A stretch of DNA of 64,000 nt from Guptibacillus hwajinpoensis. Its GTDB lineage: Bacteria; Bacillota; Bacilli; Bacillales; Guptibacillaceae. Numbering within the stretch: position 1 is the first letter of the stretch; each line of letters starts with the position of its first letter. Of the stretch, positions 17,118 to 26,114 are shown piece by piece. The notes under the pieces are model-generated. The model had not been told where the DNA came from, did no database searches, and saw nothing but the letters and a program-made list of their open reading frames with translations. The DNA lies in NCBI RefSeq assembly GCF_020171785.1, contig NZ_JAIVAE010000005.1, positions 59,449-123,448 of the forward strand, written 5' to 3'. The translations under genes were made by a program, and so were the position numbers.

Positions 17118-17845
17118 AGATGAATCAAATGGTTCAATATTTAAAGCAGCTTTCTGGAAAGGTCAATACGAGCATGTATGCCTCGATTCAAGACCAATCG
17201 AACCCTCATCATATTTCCATGCTGAGGCAGATGCAGAAAGAAATTAAAATGAAAAACACGTTGGAAGTGCCTTTAAATGAATTGCGCGTGGTTGTGTTTG
17301 ATCTTGAAACAACCGGCTTTTATCCGAACAAAGGAGATGCAATCCTATCGATTGGAGCAGTAAAAGTGACTGGTGAAACGATTGAAAAGGAAACCTTCTA
17401 CTCCCTCGTTCAATCTAACACAGCCCCTTCTGAAGAGGTGACAGAACTGACCGGAATTAAAGCGGAAGATTTGGAAGACGCTCCACCCCTTTCAGAAGTA
17501 CTGGCTCAATTTTATAAATTTATAAAAGGACACACGTTAGTCGCCCATCACGCAAAACATGAACAGGCTTTCATGCAACATGCCACCTGGAGTTTGATGC
17601 GAGCCAATTTCGACCATCGGATTGTGGATACTTCTTTTCTCATCCGAATTGCGGAGCCAGAGTTAAAAGGTTTTCAATTAGAAGACTGCTGTACGAATTG
17701 TGGAATTGAGGTGAAAGATCGTCATCATGCATTGGGTGATGCAAAGATGACAGCTGAGCTTTGGTGTCATTATTTGAAAGATATTCAGAAGATGGGGTTT
17801 TCGAATTTGCGTGAGGTTTATGAGCGGTTGGCAAGGATGGGGTAG
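17114..17845 (+). CDS. DEDDh-family 3'-5' exonuclease
   Basis: Exonuclease of the DnaQ/PolC-proofreading superfamily, 243 residues. ExoI motif VVFDLETTGF (about 60-69, Asp and Glu), ExoII with HTLVAHHAKHEQAFM (about 143-157), ExoIII HHALGDAKMTAELW (about 203-216, His and Asp). The first 55 residues are a helical extension not typical of DnaQ alone. Start ATG 17114 overlaps the stop of the DUF294 gene, indicating translational coupling. Known DUF294-exonuclease pairs accompany Na+/solute symporters in Proteobacteria; here the pair accompanies an ammonium transporter. What nucleic acid or nucleotide it acts on is unknown. Confidence 0.85.
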   Translation: MKMNQMVQYLKQLSGKVNTSMYASIQDQSNPHHISMLRQMQKEIKMKNTLEVPLNELRVVVFDLETTGFYPNKGDAILSIGAVKVTGETIEKETFYSLVQSNTAPSEEVTELTGIKAEDLEDAPPLSEVLAQFYKFIKGHTLVAHHAKHEQAFMQHATWSLMRANFDHRIVDTSFLIRIAEPELKGFQLEDCCTNCGIEVKDRHHALGDAKMTAELWCHYLKDIQKMGFSNLREVYERLARMG

Positions 17846-17869
17846 GGGTGTTATGGTTGGAAAACTAAA

Positions 17870-17920
17870 GATCCAGATGAGTAAATCCGAATGTGAGTAG
17901 CTTATCTGGTTTTATTATGA
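17870..17920 (+). terminator. Probable terminator of the amt operon
   Basis: CCAGATGAG pairs with CTTATCTGG around a 19-nt loop, followed by TTTTATT. Confidence 0.55.
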
Positions 17921-18086
17921 AAAAATATAATTTGAGATGGCATCTAGGTTATAGCCGAATAGGTTTGGGATGTAAAAGGTAGATATTAGGTAAGTTAGAG
18001 CATATAATAGCTTGTTTCTGTATGTGAATGTTTAAAAAGGACTACATCATGGATTACATATTTTCTTAATATCGTACAAAAAACTG

Positions 18087-18128
18087 TTTGTGTTCTTTAT
18101 AAGAGACGTTATAATATTTATAAAGAAC
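18087..18128 (+). promoter_or_regulatory. Promoter and SinR-type operator of the regulator gene
   Basis: An 11-bp perfect inverted repeat, GTTCTTTATAA (18092-18102) and TTATAAAGAAC (18118-18128), brackets a -10 TATAAT (18110-18115). A plausible -35 TTTGTG (18087-18092) lies 17 nt upstream. One half-site sits between -35 and -10 and the other at the start point, a layout suited to autorepression. The half-site GTTCTTT matches the known SinR recognition sequence GTTCTYT. Confidence 0.7.
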
Positions 18129-18190
18129 AAAAGGCGGATTTTAGATAGTTTGAAAGAGAAGAGATAAAAAAAGGAGGGGTCACATGGAAG

Positions 18191-18547
18191 GTGAAGTTAG
18201 GGATGATTAGCGAAAATATAAAAAAATATCGCAAAGAGAAAAGTCTATCATTAACTGAATTAGCAAAGCAGTCGAAGGTTTCAAAGTCTTATTTAAGTAG
18301 TCTTGAAAGGGATATTAAACAAAATCCATCAATTAATATAATTGAAAGGATTGCGAATGTTTTAGAAGTAGATGTTCAAGATATACTTAGTGAAACTAAG
18401 TATGAGGTTGCGAGGGACCACGATAAAGTAGGTTCTGAATGGTCCAGTTTTATAAAAGATGTGAAATCGGCAGGTATTAAGGAAGAAAACTTAATTTATT
18501 ATAAAGAACTAATAGAATTTATTAACTGGAAAAACAAGAATAACTAG
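18191..18547 (+). CDS. SinR/SlrR-like biofilm regulator
   Basis: DNA-binding repressor of 118 residues. Residues 5-60 form an XRE helix-turn-helix (ISENIKKYRKEKSLSLTELA, KSYLSSLERD), closely matching Bacillus SinR. The C-terminal 35 residues (SEWSSFIKDVKSAGIKEEN, ELIEFINWKNK) match the SinR/SinI dimerisation domain. The start may be GTG 18191 or ATG 18203; AGGAGGGG at 18171-18178 suits the first better. It stands at the head of an exopolysaccharide locus, as a local SinR-type controller would. Sites resembling its expected target lie in its own promoter and before other genes of the locus. No sinI-like antagonist gene is visible here. Confidence 0.85.
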   Translation: MKLGMISENIKKYRKEKSLSLTELAKQSKVSKSYLSSLERDIKQNPSINIIERIANVLEVDVQDILSETKYEVARDHDKVGSEWSSFIKDVKSAGIKEENLIYYKELIEFINWKNKNN

Positions 18548-18690
18548 GTTTTTGGTGATGTTTAATTAATTTAATTAATTCCTTTATCTAGGATGATAAC
18601 TAGTCCATATTGCTCCCTTCTTCATAAAATATAAAGTAGTGAAAAAATTAATATACTACACTATTAAATATGGGGAGTAGAGGTGTATCA

Positions 18691-19539
18691 ATGCATAAGG
18701 AAGTCGTGGTAGATGACTTTGCAGGTTCAAACGATCCTCAGAAAATACAAGCTGCAATAGATTATGCTCATATAAATAATGTGAAAACAGTTTACCTTAC
18801 AGATCGTGATTATGTTATGACAAGTGGCATTCAGATAAAAGAAGGAATAAAATTAAAATTCGGTTATGGATCAAGATTTGTAGTATATGGGAATTTTAAA
18901 GTAATTCAGATGGAGAGAAATTCGTCATTAGATGAAGCATATATTGCCATAGATGACGCAACTTTTAATTCATCGGTAATTTATTTGGATGGTAAGTACA
19001 AGTATTATAACGTATGGTGGAAATCACTTGTTAAAAACCTGACAATTGTTAATTGGAGTGGAAGCCACAAAGGTATTGGTCTCCATTTATATTCAAATGG
19101 TCCGAACCACGCCATTTCTTTTATGGATTTCGAGAATATAAAAATTGTGGGTATGAATACCGCCGTTAAATTACAGGCTGTTAAAGCTTCCAGTGGGTTT
19201 AGTTATGTAAACGCGAATCGCTTTAATGCTTTGTCATTAGATGACTGTATAAATAATATACAAATCATTGGTAGTGAAACAATCCCATTTGAGTGTAGTG
19301 GTAACTACTTTACTAATATTCAAATTCAACCAACTTCCGCTACTAAGCAACTTTTTCAAATTAATGGACAACAAAATTTCTTTGATGGACTAGTATGGGA
19401 TATTTCAACAATCAATTCTACAGGCTCGCTCGTTCAACTTACGAACAAAAGTTCAATAAATTCATTTAATGTAAGAGGAATACCTCAAGATAGAATAAGT
19501 AACCAAGGTAGAAAAAATGTATTAAATTTATTGTATTAG
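18691..19539 (+). CDS. Right-handed beta-helix (pectate lyase 3-like) protein, cytosolic form
   Basis: A 282-residue protein starting at ATG 18691 after GAGGTG; no signal peptide is seen. It begins VVVDDFAGSNDPQKIQAAID, the usual opening of pectate-lyase-superfamily-3 beta-helix proteins (tail-spike and GH28-like folds), and continues with short beta repeats. It is a paralogue of the protein at 28375-29358 at the other end of the locus: KEGIKLKFGY against KEGVKFTLGY, and LHLYSNGPNHAISFMDFENI against LSLFASGPSHYISFINFKNI. A role in cutting or binding the polysaccharide is inferred from fold and place. Without a signal peptide it may stay inside the cell or leave by another route. Confidence 0.65.
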   Translation: MHKEVVVDDFAGSNDPQKIQAAIDYAHINNVKTVYLTDRDYVMTSGIQIKEGIKLKFGYGSRFVVYGNFKVIQMERNSSLDEAYIAIDDATFNSSVIYLDGKYKYYNVWWKSLVKNLTIVNWSGSHKGIGLHLYSNGPNHAISFMDFENIKIVGMNTAVKLQAVKASSGFSYVNANRFNALSLDDCINNIQIIGSETIPFECSGNYFTNIQIQPTSATKQLFQINGQQNFFDGLVWDISTINSTGSLVQLTNKSSINSFNVRGIPQDRISNQGRKNVLNLLY

Positions 19540-19550
19540 TAATTATATAA

Positions 19551-19584
19551 AAAACTTCACATCCATTGATGTGAAGTTTTTTAT
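19551..19584 (+). terminator. Terminator after the first beta-helix gene
   Basis: AAAAAACTTCACATC pairs perfectly with GATGTGAAGTTTTTT around CATT. It separates the regulator/beta-helix genes from the biosynthetic genes. Confidence 0.85.
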
Positions 19585-19604
19585 AACTTTATAAGAAACA
19601 CTTA

Positions 19605-19620
19605 CTTCTTTATAAAGAAC
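19605..19620 (+). promoter_or_regulatory. SinR-type operator before the acyltransferase gene
   Basis: CTTCTTTATAAAGAAC contains the perfect 14-bp palindrome TTCTTTATAAAGAA (19606-19619), two overlapping inverted half-sites. It is 79 bp before the start codon. Confidence 0.65.
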
Positions 19621-19698
19621 ATGATAAGATAGTAGAAACAAATATAAAGGTTGCCAATCTTAGTTCAGTCATTATAAATAGCGAGGAGATCGGAGGAC

Positions 19699-20772
19699 GT
19701 GAATAGAACTACAAGCAAACTATTATTAGTCCAAATGTCTAGAGCTATTGCTATTTTCTTCGTCCTAGTAGGTCATGCAAATAGTTTGTTTTATGCAAGG
19801 TTTGACTACAATTGGTTTCATATAGCCGAATGGGAAAGAACTGGAGGTGTTGATTTCTTTTTTGTAGTGAGTGGCTTTATGATTGTCTTTGTTTATCATA
19901 AATACACAGGAAACATTACAAAATCAAAAGAGTTCCTATTAAAACGCTTAATTAGAATATTTCCTTTATATTGGCTAATGTTATTAACAGCGATTTTCCT
20001 TTATGAAATGTTCCCCAATGTTGGGAAAATGCAACCACTTACTGCTATTGATTTATTTAATAATTTATTTTTAACGACACGGACCCCTTTATTGGATGTG
20101 ACCTGGTCTTTAAGTTATATTTTATTTTTTTACTTTGTTTTTTTTCTATACCTATGCGTGCCACGTGTTTGGAAATTCATCATCCCTACGTGGTTTTTGT
20201 TAATTTTAATAGCTCAATTTTTTTATGAAAACAACGAAGTGTTTTTGCTTAGTTTTAATCATATAGAAATTGGATTTGGTTGTTTTGTCGCATACATGAC
20301 ATATCAGAATCTAATTAAGTATGAAAAAGTATGGTTGCTAATAGGGTTAGCTGGATTCCTTTTTATTTGGTGTAACAACATCTATCACTTTACTCAAGTT
20401 AATTTCATGTTTATGTATAGCGTCTTTTCTATGTTTATACTAATTGGGATTATCGGAATGGAACGAAATTTCAGCTATAAACTTCCCGCTAGTGTAACGC
20501 TATTAGGAGATGCCTCTTACTCAATATACATTTGTCACGGTCCCCTTATTCAGTTATATATGTTAATCTTTCTCTGGATGAACCTAGATGATATGTTCAA
20601 TTTACTATTCTTAATGGTTGGAACAATCGTATTGTCGACTGTATCTTCCATGATAATTTATTTAACCCTTGAGAGACCAATGACTAAATATTTACAAGTG
20701 AAATTGTTAAAGCAAACATTGATCAAGAACAAGATTACATCTAAGGAACCTCTATTGAAAAAGATCGAATAA
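19699..20772 (+). CDS. Acyltransferase-3 family membrane O-acyltransferase
   Basis: Integral membrane enzyme expected to add acetyl or similar groups to the exopolysaccharide. The 357-residue product has about ten membrane segments and the family residues: SRAIAIFFVLVGHAN (Arg and the catalytic-type His, about 13-27), FFFVVSGFMIVF (about 53-64) and a late SIYICHGPLI with a second conserved His. Start is GTG 19699 after CGGAGGA. It is the first gene of the biosynthetic part of the locus and has a SinR-type palindrome upstream. Acetylation of the polymer is inferred from context. Confidence 0.85.
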   Translation: MNRTTSKLLLVQMSRAIAIFFVLVGHANSLFYARFDYNWFHIAEWERTGGVDFFFVVSGFMIVFVYHKYTGNITKSKEFLLKRLIRIFPLYWLMLLTAIFLYEMFPNVGKMQPLTAIDLFNNLFLTTRTPLLDVTWSLSYILFFYFVFFLYLCVPRVWKFIIPTWFLLILIAQFFYENNEVFLLSFNHIEIGFGCFVAYMTYQNLIKYEKVWLLIGLAGFLFIWCNNIYHFTQVNFMFMYSVFSMFILIGIIGMERNFSYKLPASVTLLGDASYSIYICHGPLIQLYMLIFLWMNLDDMFNLLFLMVGTIVLSTVSSMIIYLTLERPMTKYLQVKLLKQTLIKNKITSKEPLLKKIE

Positions 20773-20790
20773 AGTTAAATATGCCGGTTC

Positions 20791-20806
20791 GTTCTTTATA
20801 AAGAAT
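20791..20806 (+). promoter_or_regulatory. SinR-type operator before the wzz-like gene
   Basis: GTTCTTTATAAAGAAT carries the same 14-bp perfect palindrome (20792-20805), 68 bp before the start. A further half-site, ATAAAAAGAAC, lies at about 20827-20836. Confidence 0.65.
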
Positions 20807-20873
20807 GCAAGGCTCGGTTATCACCAATAAAAAGAACAGCGCGATTGTTAATAGTTTGGAGGGTGTTATCACT

Positions 20874-21638
20874 ATGGGAGAAAGTATCACAATTAAACGA
20901 TTATTAAAGATTTTACAACGAAGATTTTTGGTTGTTATATCGGTATTTGTCGTTATCTCCGGTTCTACGATTTTCGCAGTTACTTATCTAATGAAGACAA
21001 CATATGAAGCAAATGAATATATCTTTATTGGTGATCTTCAAAATGAATCTAAAGATTTTTATGAAGAGAACCAGAAAATAAACCGAATGGTAGCTTCCTC
21101 AATCGATTTTATAAATAGCCCGATCGTCAGTAAAGAAGTCTTAAAGAAAAATAATTTAAAAAGTTATGACTTTGCAAACCAGTTAGTAGTTACAAATACA
21201 AAGGAATCACAAATAATTAAAATTACAATTACTGGTGAAGATCCCAAATTAGTTAAAAACTTAAATCACAGTATCGCTACTACATCGGTAGAAAAAATGT
21301 CAGAAATACTAAATTTCGAGAATGCTAAAGTTTTAAGTTCTGAAAGTACTCTTAGTTCTAGTTCCAATCAGACTCTAGGTAGTGCTATTGGATGTGTGAT
21401 CGCTTTATTTTTAGCAATTGGAGTAGCGATTGTAAGAGAAAGTTTTGATGAGACGATAAAGGATCCAGAAGGACTAGAAATTCAAAGCGGCTTAGTGGTT
21501 ATATCGAAAGTGAACTTAAAGAAAAAAAATCGTTCTTGGTTTTTAAATAATAAGGTAAACCACAGGAATATAAAGGAAATAAGAGGTGATTTAAATCATG
21601 AAAAAGAAAAGGACAAAAATCTACAAGCTATTAAGTGA
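20874..21638 (+). CDS. Wzz/YveK-type polysaccharide co-polymerase
   Basis: Membrane protein of 254 residues controlling chain length or activating the partner kinase, like EpsA/YveK/CapA. It has an N-terminal membrane helix (RFLVVISVFVVISGSTIFAV, about 18-37), an extracytoplasmic domain, and a second helix (SAIGCVIALFLAIGVAIV, about 173-190) followed by a cytoplasmic tail. I place the start at ATG 20874 because GGAGGG at 20858-20863 precedes it; an upstream ATG at 20805 lies in the operator palindrome. The 3' end overlaps the next gene by 41 bp. Confidence 0.85.
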   Translation: MGESITIKRLLKILQRRFLVVISVFVVISGSTIFAVTYLMKTTYEANEYIFIGDLQNESKDFYEENQKINRMVASSIDFINSPIVSKEVLKKNNLKSYDFANQLVVTNTKESQIIKITITGEDPKLVKNLNHSIATTSVEKMSEILNFENAKVLSSESTLSSSSNQTLGSAIGCVIALFLAIGVAIVRESFDETIKDPEGLEIQSGLVVISKVNLKKKNRSWFLNNKVNHRNIKEIRGDLNHEKEKDKNLQAIK

Positions 21639-22230
21639 CCGTTATGTTAGCACTGAACAGATGAGAATTGCTTCACGAAATCTTCAACATTCAATTGATT
21701 TCAGAAATAAAACGATATTTCTAATGATTACTTCTGCGAATGCTACAAAAGGAAAATCAATTATTTCAGTTAAATTAGCTGCTTCTTTTGCTGAGCAGGG
21801 CAAGAAAGTGCTTGTGGTAGATACAAATTTCAAATCTCCCATGATTAATGAGTTATTTCAAATTTCAAATGAACTAGGGTTTTCTAATATTATTAACGGA
21901 CAAATTGATAGTAGAATTCCAATAAAAACGAGTATACCGTACCTTTCTATACTACCGGCTGGTTTACCGATGAATAACACCTTTAGGATGTCCTTAGCCG
22001 ATAGACTTTCTATAATAAAAAAGAATTGGGCCACGCTATACGATATTGTGATATTCGATTCTCCATCTTTATTAGAAGTATCGGATTCACAGGATTTTAT
22101 GAATATATGTGATGGGGTAGTTCTTGTTGTGAAGGAGAATAAGACTAATAAAGAAGAAGTCTCCCTTATATCTAAAAGTGTGACCAGAGCAGAAAAAAAG
22201 GTTTTAGGTGTGATTTATCAGGTCAGTTAA
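21598..22230 (+). CDS. CpsD/EpsB-like ATPase lacking a tyrosine tail
   Basis: Partner of the Wzz-like protein, related to bacterial tyrosine kinases. The fold is kept: Walker A region SANATKGKS (about 43-51), Walker A' VLVVDTNFKSP (about 69-79) and Walker B IVIFDSPSLL (about 149-158). Two points differ from typical family members: the P-loop is ATKGKS rather than PGEGKS, and the product stops at 210 residues with VLGVIYQVS, so the C-terminal tyrosine cluster that is autophosphorylated is missing. It may be a non-phosphorylating regulator of polymer export. RBS AGAGGTG precedes ATG 21598 within the upstream gene. Confidence 0.8.
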   Translation: MKKKRTKIYKLLSDRYVSTEQMRIASRNLQHSIDFRNKTIFLMITSANATKGKSIISVKLAASFAEQGKKVLVVDTNFKSPMINELFQISNELGFSNIINGQIDSRIPIKTSIPYLSILPAGLPMNNTFRMSLADRLSIIKKNWATLYDIVIFDSPSLLEVSDSQDFMNICDGVVLVVKENKTNKEEVSLISKSVTRAEKKVLGVIYQVS

Positions 22231-22246
22231 AAGACAGGTGAATTTT

Positions 22247-23713
22247 ATGAAAGGCAAAAAAAATTCGATAGGCTTAAATGTGTTACACATGTTTTATAGC
22301 ACTGCCCTCTCAAGTGTACTTAATGCAATTGCATTAATAGTCTTAGCCAACTATTTAAATTCAAAAGATTATGGAATCTTAAGTGTAGCGTTGGCATTTG
22401 CGATGATCATGAGTTATTTTACAGATTCAGGATTAAGCGAAATTGTTTTACGGGAGGGTTCCAGAAAAAATTCTAATATTGAAGTTATCCTTTCTTCTTA
22501 TATCAAGTTAAGGACAATATTATTAGTTGTTACGTTTGGTATTGGCTTTATTATTATTCATCTTACGACTCAATCATCTGAACTTATTAACATGGCCTAT
22601 TATCTGATCATCCCGATGGTTTTAGGTGTTGCTATGCAAAGTATAGGCACAACTTATTTTAAGCTTTCAGAAAAAATGCAGTATTCAGGATATATTAAAA
22701 TGTGCTCGTCTAGTTGTCTTATCATTATTATATTAATAGGAATTCTGTTAAATTTGAATTCTTTACTAATAGCTTTCATGTATGGTTTTGCTTACTTCCT
22801 TGCTGGGCTTTTCTCCGTCTTTCTTATATTGAAAGAAATTAAAGTGAGTCTATCTTCACCATTTCACAAAGAATTGTTTTCTCAATTCTGGTCGTTTCTC
22901 TTAAGTGGTTTACTTTTTGTAACCCTTCCTCAGATTGGACCTCTGGTTTTAGAAAAAACATTAACTTTATCTGAAGTAGGTTTCTTTGCCGTAGCTTACC
23001 GTATTCCGCAAGCTTTAACTCAATTACCACTTGTTATTGCTGCCGCTTTTATTCCAGTGCTATTCCGACAATTTAATTCCAATCAGATGATCAAACACAG
23101 AGACTTAAACATTCTTCAGATAAAAGTGATGGGTATCATTGGGATGGGGATGGCAATACCCTTTTATTATATGTCAGATACCATTATAGGAATAATTTTG
23201 GGCGAAGATTGGGTTATGGCCGCTACTTTACTGAAGGTGCTTTCTTTAATGCTGGTTTTTCAAAGTATGAGTATAGCTCTTGCAGATGGATTAACTTCTA
23301 TGGGGAAACAAAATAATAGAACTGTTGTACAAGCAATGGCTCTATTGTGTGGCATCATTCTCTATTTTTACCTTAGTAACCGTATTGGCATAATTGGGGC
23401 AAGTTATTCAGGGGTACTAATTGAGGTGATTGCATTAGGAGGATTTTGGCTATTAAATCCACATAAATGGGAAATAGCAAAGAGAGCTTTGCTTCCTTAC
23501 ATGCTTTACTTTGGTTCCTCTATTTTTTTACTAAATTATTTATTGAATCGTTATCCCCTTATCTCTGTAGTTATTCATTTCATATTGTTGATGTTATTAC
23601 TTCTTATTGATAAAGAATTAAATCGAAATTTGCAAGAAAAGTTAAAGAGAGTTGAACAGGTATATAAAAAAAAGCATGTCAGAACTTCTAAGGAGGTCGG
23701 GGGTGGATTATAA
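22247..23713 (+). CDS. Wzx-type polysaccharide flippase
   Basis: Integral membrane translocase (MATE/MVF-like Polysacc_synt family) of 488 residues with about 12-14 helices, expected to flip lipid-linked repeat units. The N-terminus fits the family: FYSTALSSVLNAIALIVLANYLNSKDYGILSVALAFA, read here as two parts, with the typical GILSVA motif after helix 2. AGGTGA at 22236-22241 points to ATG 22247 rather than the upstream GTG 22238. It lies 16 bp after the ATPase gene and overlaps the polymerase gene by 11 bp. Confidence 0.88.
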   Translation: MKGKKNSIGLNVLHMFYSTALSSVLNAIALIVLANYLNSKDYGILSVALAFAMIMSYFTDSGLSEIVLREGSRKNSNIEVILSSYIKLRTILLVVTFGIGFIIIHLTTQSSELINMAYYLIIPMVLGVAMQSIGTTYFKLSEKMQYSGYIKMCSSSCLIIIILIGILLNLNSLLIAFMYGFAYFLAGLFSVFLILKEIKVSLSSPFHKELFSQFWSFLLSGLLFVTLPQIGPLVLEKTLTLSEVGFFAVAYRIPQALTQLPLVIAAAFIPVLFRQFNSNQMIKHRDLNILQIKVMGIIGMGMAIPFYYMSDTIIGIILGEDWVMAATLLKVLSLMLVFQSMSIALADGLTSMGKQNNRTVVQAMALLCGIILYFYLSNRIGIIGASYSGVLIEVIALGGFWLLNPHKWEIAKRALLPYMLYFGSSIFLLNYLLNRYPLISVVIHFILLMLLLLIDKELNRNLQEKLKRVEQVYKKKHVRTSKEVGGGL

Positions 23714-24962
23714 AAAAAAAGTAGATGTAAAAAAGCAATACTTGTTAGTGAGCATGTTTTTTCTAGTTACACTTACAAATTTCAACATAGATATTGGATT
23801 TTCATTGAAACCATTTATGATTTTTTCGTTTATTTATTTATTAATGAACCTATCGAAGTTTGAAATTAAAAAGTTGTACTGGTATGAAATAGTGCTCATT
23901 ATTTTTCACTTATATTATTGTTATACGGGAGTTTTTGCAAAATACCCTGAATCAAGTGTAAGAGTATTATTTGGCTTTACGATACTACTAGGATGTTATT
24001 TTATTATGAAGCATGCAATGAGTGGTATACCAGTCAATGTTATTGAACGAGCTATCGCTATTTCTGGAGTATTGTTCAATTCAGTAAGTATTCTCCTATA
24101 TATATTGGGATTAAGTGTTTTAAACTTTCAATTTCAAGGAGACCGCATAAAAGTGTTAGGGGTAATGCTGGATCGTGATTATCCCAGGTTAATTGGTACT
24201 GTACCTGATCCTAATTTTTATATTTTCTATAATACTTTGTTTTTTACTTATTTTCTTTGTAAACGTAATAGTCTATTAAATAAGGCAGGATTGCTTTTAT
24301 GTATCCTAACAAACATTTTAACCTTTTCAAGAGGTGGCCTGTTAGCAATGACCTTAATTGTTGTCTTATACTTCTTTATGAATAATCCAGTTACTCAAAT
24401 AAAGTTATTTTTTGGTTTCCTTACATCTTTTACAATAATTGGTTACGTTGTTGTTTTTTATTTGAAGTTCGATGTGATGAGAATTATTGAATCGAGAATT
24501 AATGATTTTTCTCAGGATGGAGGAAGTGGACGTTTTGTACTGTGGGAAAGAGCTTGGGACTATTTCTCTTCTAATGTGTGGCTCGGAATAGGTGCATTTA
24601 ATTTCCCAGATTACAATGAACTTCATTATGGAGAATACATCCATGTTCATAACATGTTCTTAGATATACTTGCTGAATCTGGCATAATAGGGTTTGCTCT
24701 TTTTATAGTTTTTATAATTACCTTAGGTGTAGAAATCATGAAGAAAAAGGTCATAAAAGCTAATACGTATTTGTTTTTATCTTTGTTAGCGATTATCTTT
24801 CAAATGATGTCTTTAACACTTATTATTAACGAAATGCTATTTATGTACCTGGCTATAGTCGCTGTGCTAATTTCAATAAAGTCAAAGTCGTTTACTACTT
24901 TAGAAAATAATGAAGGAAGATCATATGAGAAAATAACGACTTCGGGGGGTGAATACATTTGA
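23703..24962 (+). CDS. Wzy-type O-antigen polymerase/ligase-like protein
   Basis: Polytopic membrane protein of 419 residues with about 11 helices and one large outer loop, expected to polymerise repeat units. Family features: RLIGTVPDPNFYIFYNTLFF, FSRGGLLAMTLIVVLYFF and, in the loop, GSGRFVLWERAWDYF followed by LGIGAFNFPDYN and HVHNMFLDILAESGIIG, typical of the Wzy_C/O-antigen ligase family (His-rich catalytic loop). Start GTG 23703 is set by AGGAGG at 23691-23696. It overlaps both neighbours (11 bp and 4 bp), indicating one coupled transcript. Confidence 0.85.
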   Translation: MDYKKKVDVKKQYLLVSMFFLVTLTNFNIDIGFSLKPFMIFSFIYLLMNLSKFEIKKLYWYEIVLIIFHLYYCYTGVFAKYPESSVRVLFGFTILLGCYFIMKHAMSGIPVNVIERAIAISGVLFNSVSILLYILGLSVLNFQFQGDRIKVLGVMLDRDYPRLIGTVPDPNFYIFYNTLFFTYFLCKRNSLLNKAGLLLCILTNILTFSRGGLLAMTLIVVLYFFMNNPVTQIKLFFGFLTSFTIIGYVVVFYLKFDVMRIIESRINDFSQDGGSGRFVLWERAWDYFSSNVWLGIGAFNFPDYNELHYGEYIHVHNMFLDILAESGIIGFALFIVFIITLGVEIMKKKVIKANTYLFLSLLAIIFQMMSLTLIINEMLFMYLAIVAVLISIKSKSFTTLENNEGRSYEKITTSGGEYI

Positions 24963-26017
24963 GGATTCTATTTATTACAGACAAATTAATAATGGGTGGT
25001 GCAGAAACTTATTTTTATAAGTTAGAAAATTTGCTTAGCGAGGAAGAAATTCATTTCTTTACGGCTGCTGGTGATGGGGAACTAATACAGAAATTAAAGA
25101 ATAAAAAGAATTTTACTCTATTAACAAAGAATCGTCATTTGAAAAATATATTGATATTAGCGAGCATAGTAAAAAAACAGCAAATTAATATTTTACACGC
25201 AAATAGTTTGAGGATGGTATTCTATGCCGTATGTATAAAGCTATTTATATCCAGAAATATGAAGGTCGTTTATACAAAACATAATGTCACTCTGTTAGAA
25301 AGGAAGTTCAAGAGACTCCTACCCACTATTATTAATGCTTTTGTCGATAAAGTCATTACAGTTAGTGAATTTGAAAAAAAGAACTTAATTAATTTGGGAG
25401 TAAAGGCGAAAAAAATTGAAACGATTCATAATGGTGTTGATTTGAAACAATTTTCATTTTTAAATAAGCGAGAGAGTTCTGAAGAATTTAATATAGGGAT
25501 ACTAGGTCGACTATCAGAAGAAAAAAACCATGAGTTATTTATCCAAATAGCTAAGGAGTTGAAAAATGAACCTGGACTGAAATTTCATATTGCAGGTGAT
25601 GGGCCTCGATATCAAGCTATTGCACGAATGATAAAAGATAATGGAGTGAGTCAGACAGTCACTATGCTGGGGCAAGTTAATCAGCCGGATCAATTCATTA
25701 AAGATATGGATATCCTTATCTTAACTTCATTTCGAGAAGTTTTCCCGATGGTTTTGTTAGAAGCTATGGCAGTAGGGACACCAGTAATATCAATTAATTA
25801 TGGAGGGATTTGTGAAGCAATAGATGATAACAAAAATGGTTATCTCATAAATGAATATTCGGCTAAAGCGTTCGCAGAAAAAATAATCCTTATTCGTTCG
25901 GATGACAACAAAAGGACATCACTCTCTATGAATGGCCGTAAAAAGGTTGAGAATTACTTCACATCTGAAATAATGTCTGCAAATACGCTAGAGCAATATA
26001 ACCTAGAAAAGGGATAG
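24959..26017 (+). CDS. Family 4 glycosyltransferase
   Basis: Cytoplasmic GT-B enzyme of 352 residues adding a sugar to the lipid-linked repeat unit. N-terminal acceptor domain begins MRILFITDKLIMGGAETYF; the C-terminal donor-binding domain has IGILGRLSEEKNHELFIQIA and the retaining-GT E-x7-E region FREVFPMVLLEAMAVGTPVI. TTG 24959 follows GGGGGGTG and overlaps the polymerase stop as TTGA. Closest in outline to EpsF-type enzymes of Bacillus exopolysaccharide loci. Donor and acceptor cannot be told from sequence. Confidence 0.88.
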   Translation: MRILFITDKLIMGGAETYFYKLENLLSEEEIHFFTAAGDGELIQKLKNKKNFTLLTKNRHLKNILILASIVKKQQINILHANSLRMVFYAVCIKLFISRNMKVVYTKHNVTLLERKFKRLLPTIINAFVDKVITVSEFEKKNLINLGVKAKKIETIHNGVDLKQFSFLNKRESSEEFNIGILGRLSEEKNHELFIQIAKELKNEPGLKFHIAGDGPRYQAIARMIKDNGVSQTVTMLGQVNQPDQFIKDMDILILTSFREVFPMVLLEAMAVGTPVISINYGGICEAIDDNKNGYLINEYSAKAFAEKIILIRSDDNKRTSLSMNGRKKVENYFTSEIMSANTLEQYNLEKG

Positions 26018-26114
26018 AACTTGAATAAACATATCCTTTTCACCAAAAACGTTCTTAATTGAGGATGGTAAAACACTTAATAGCGATCAAACATATAGAA
26101 GGAGGAATAGCAAG

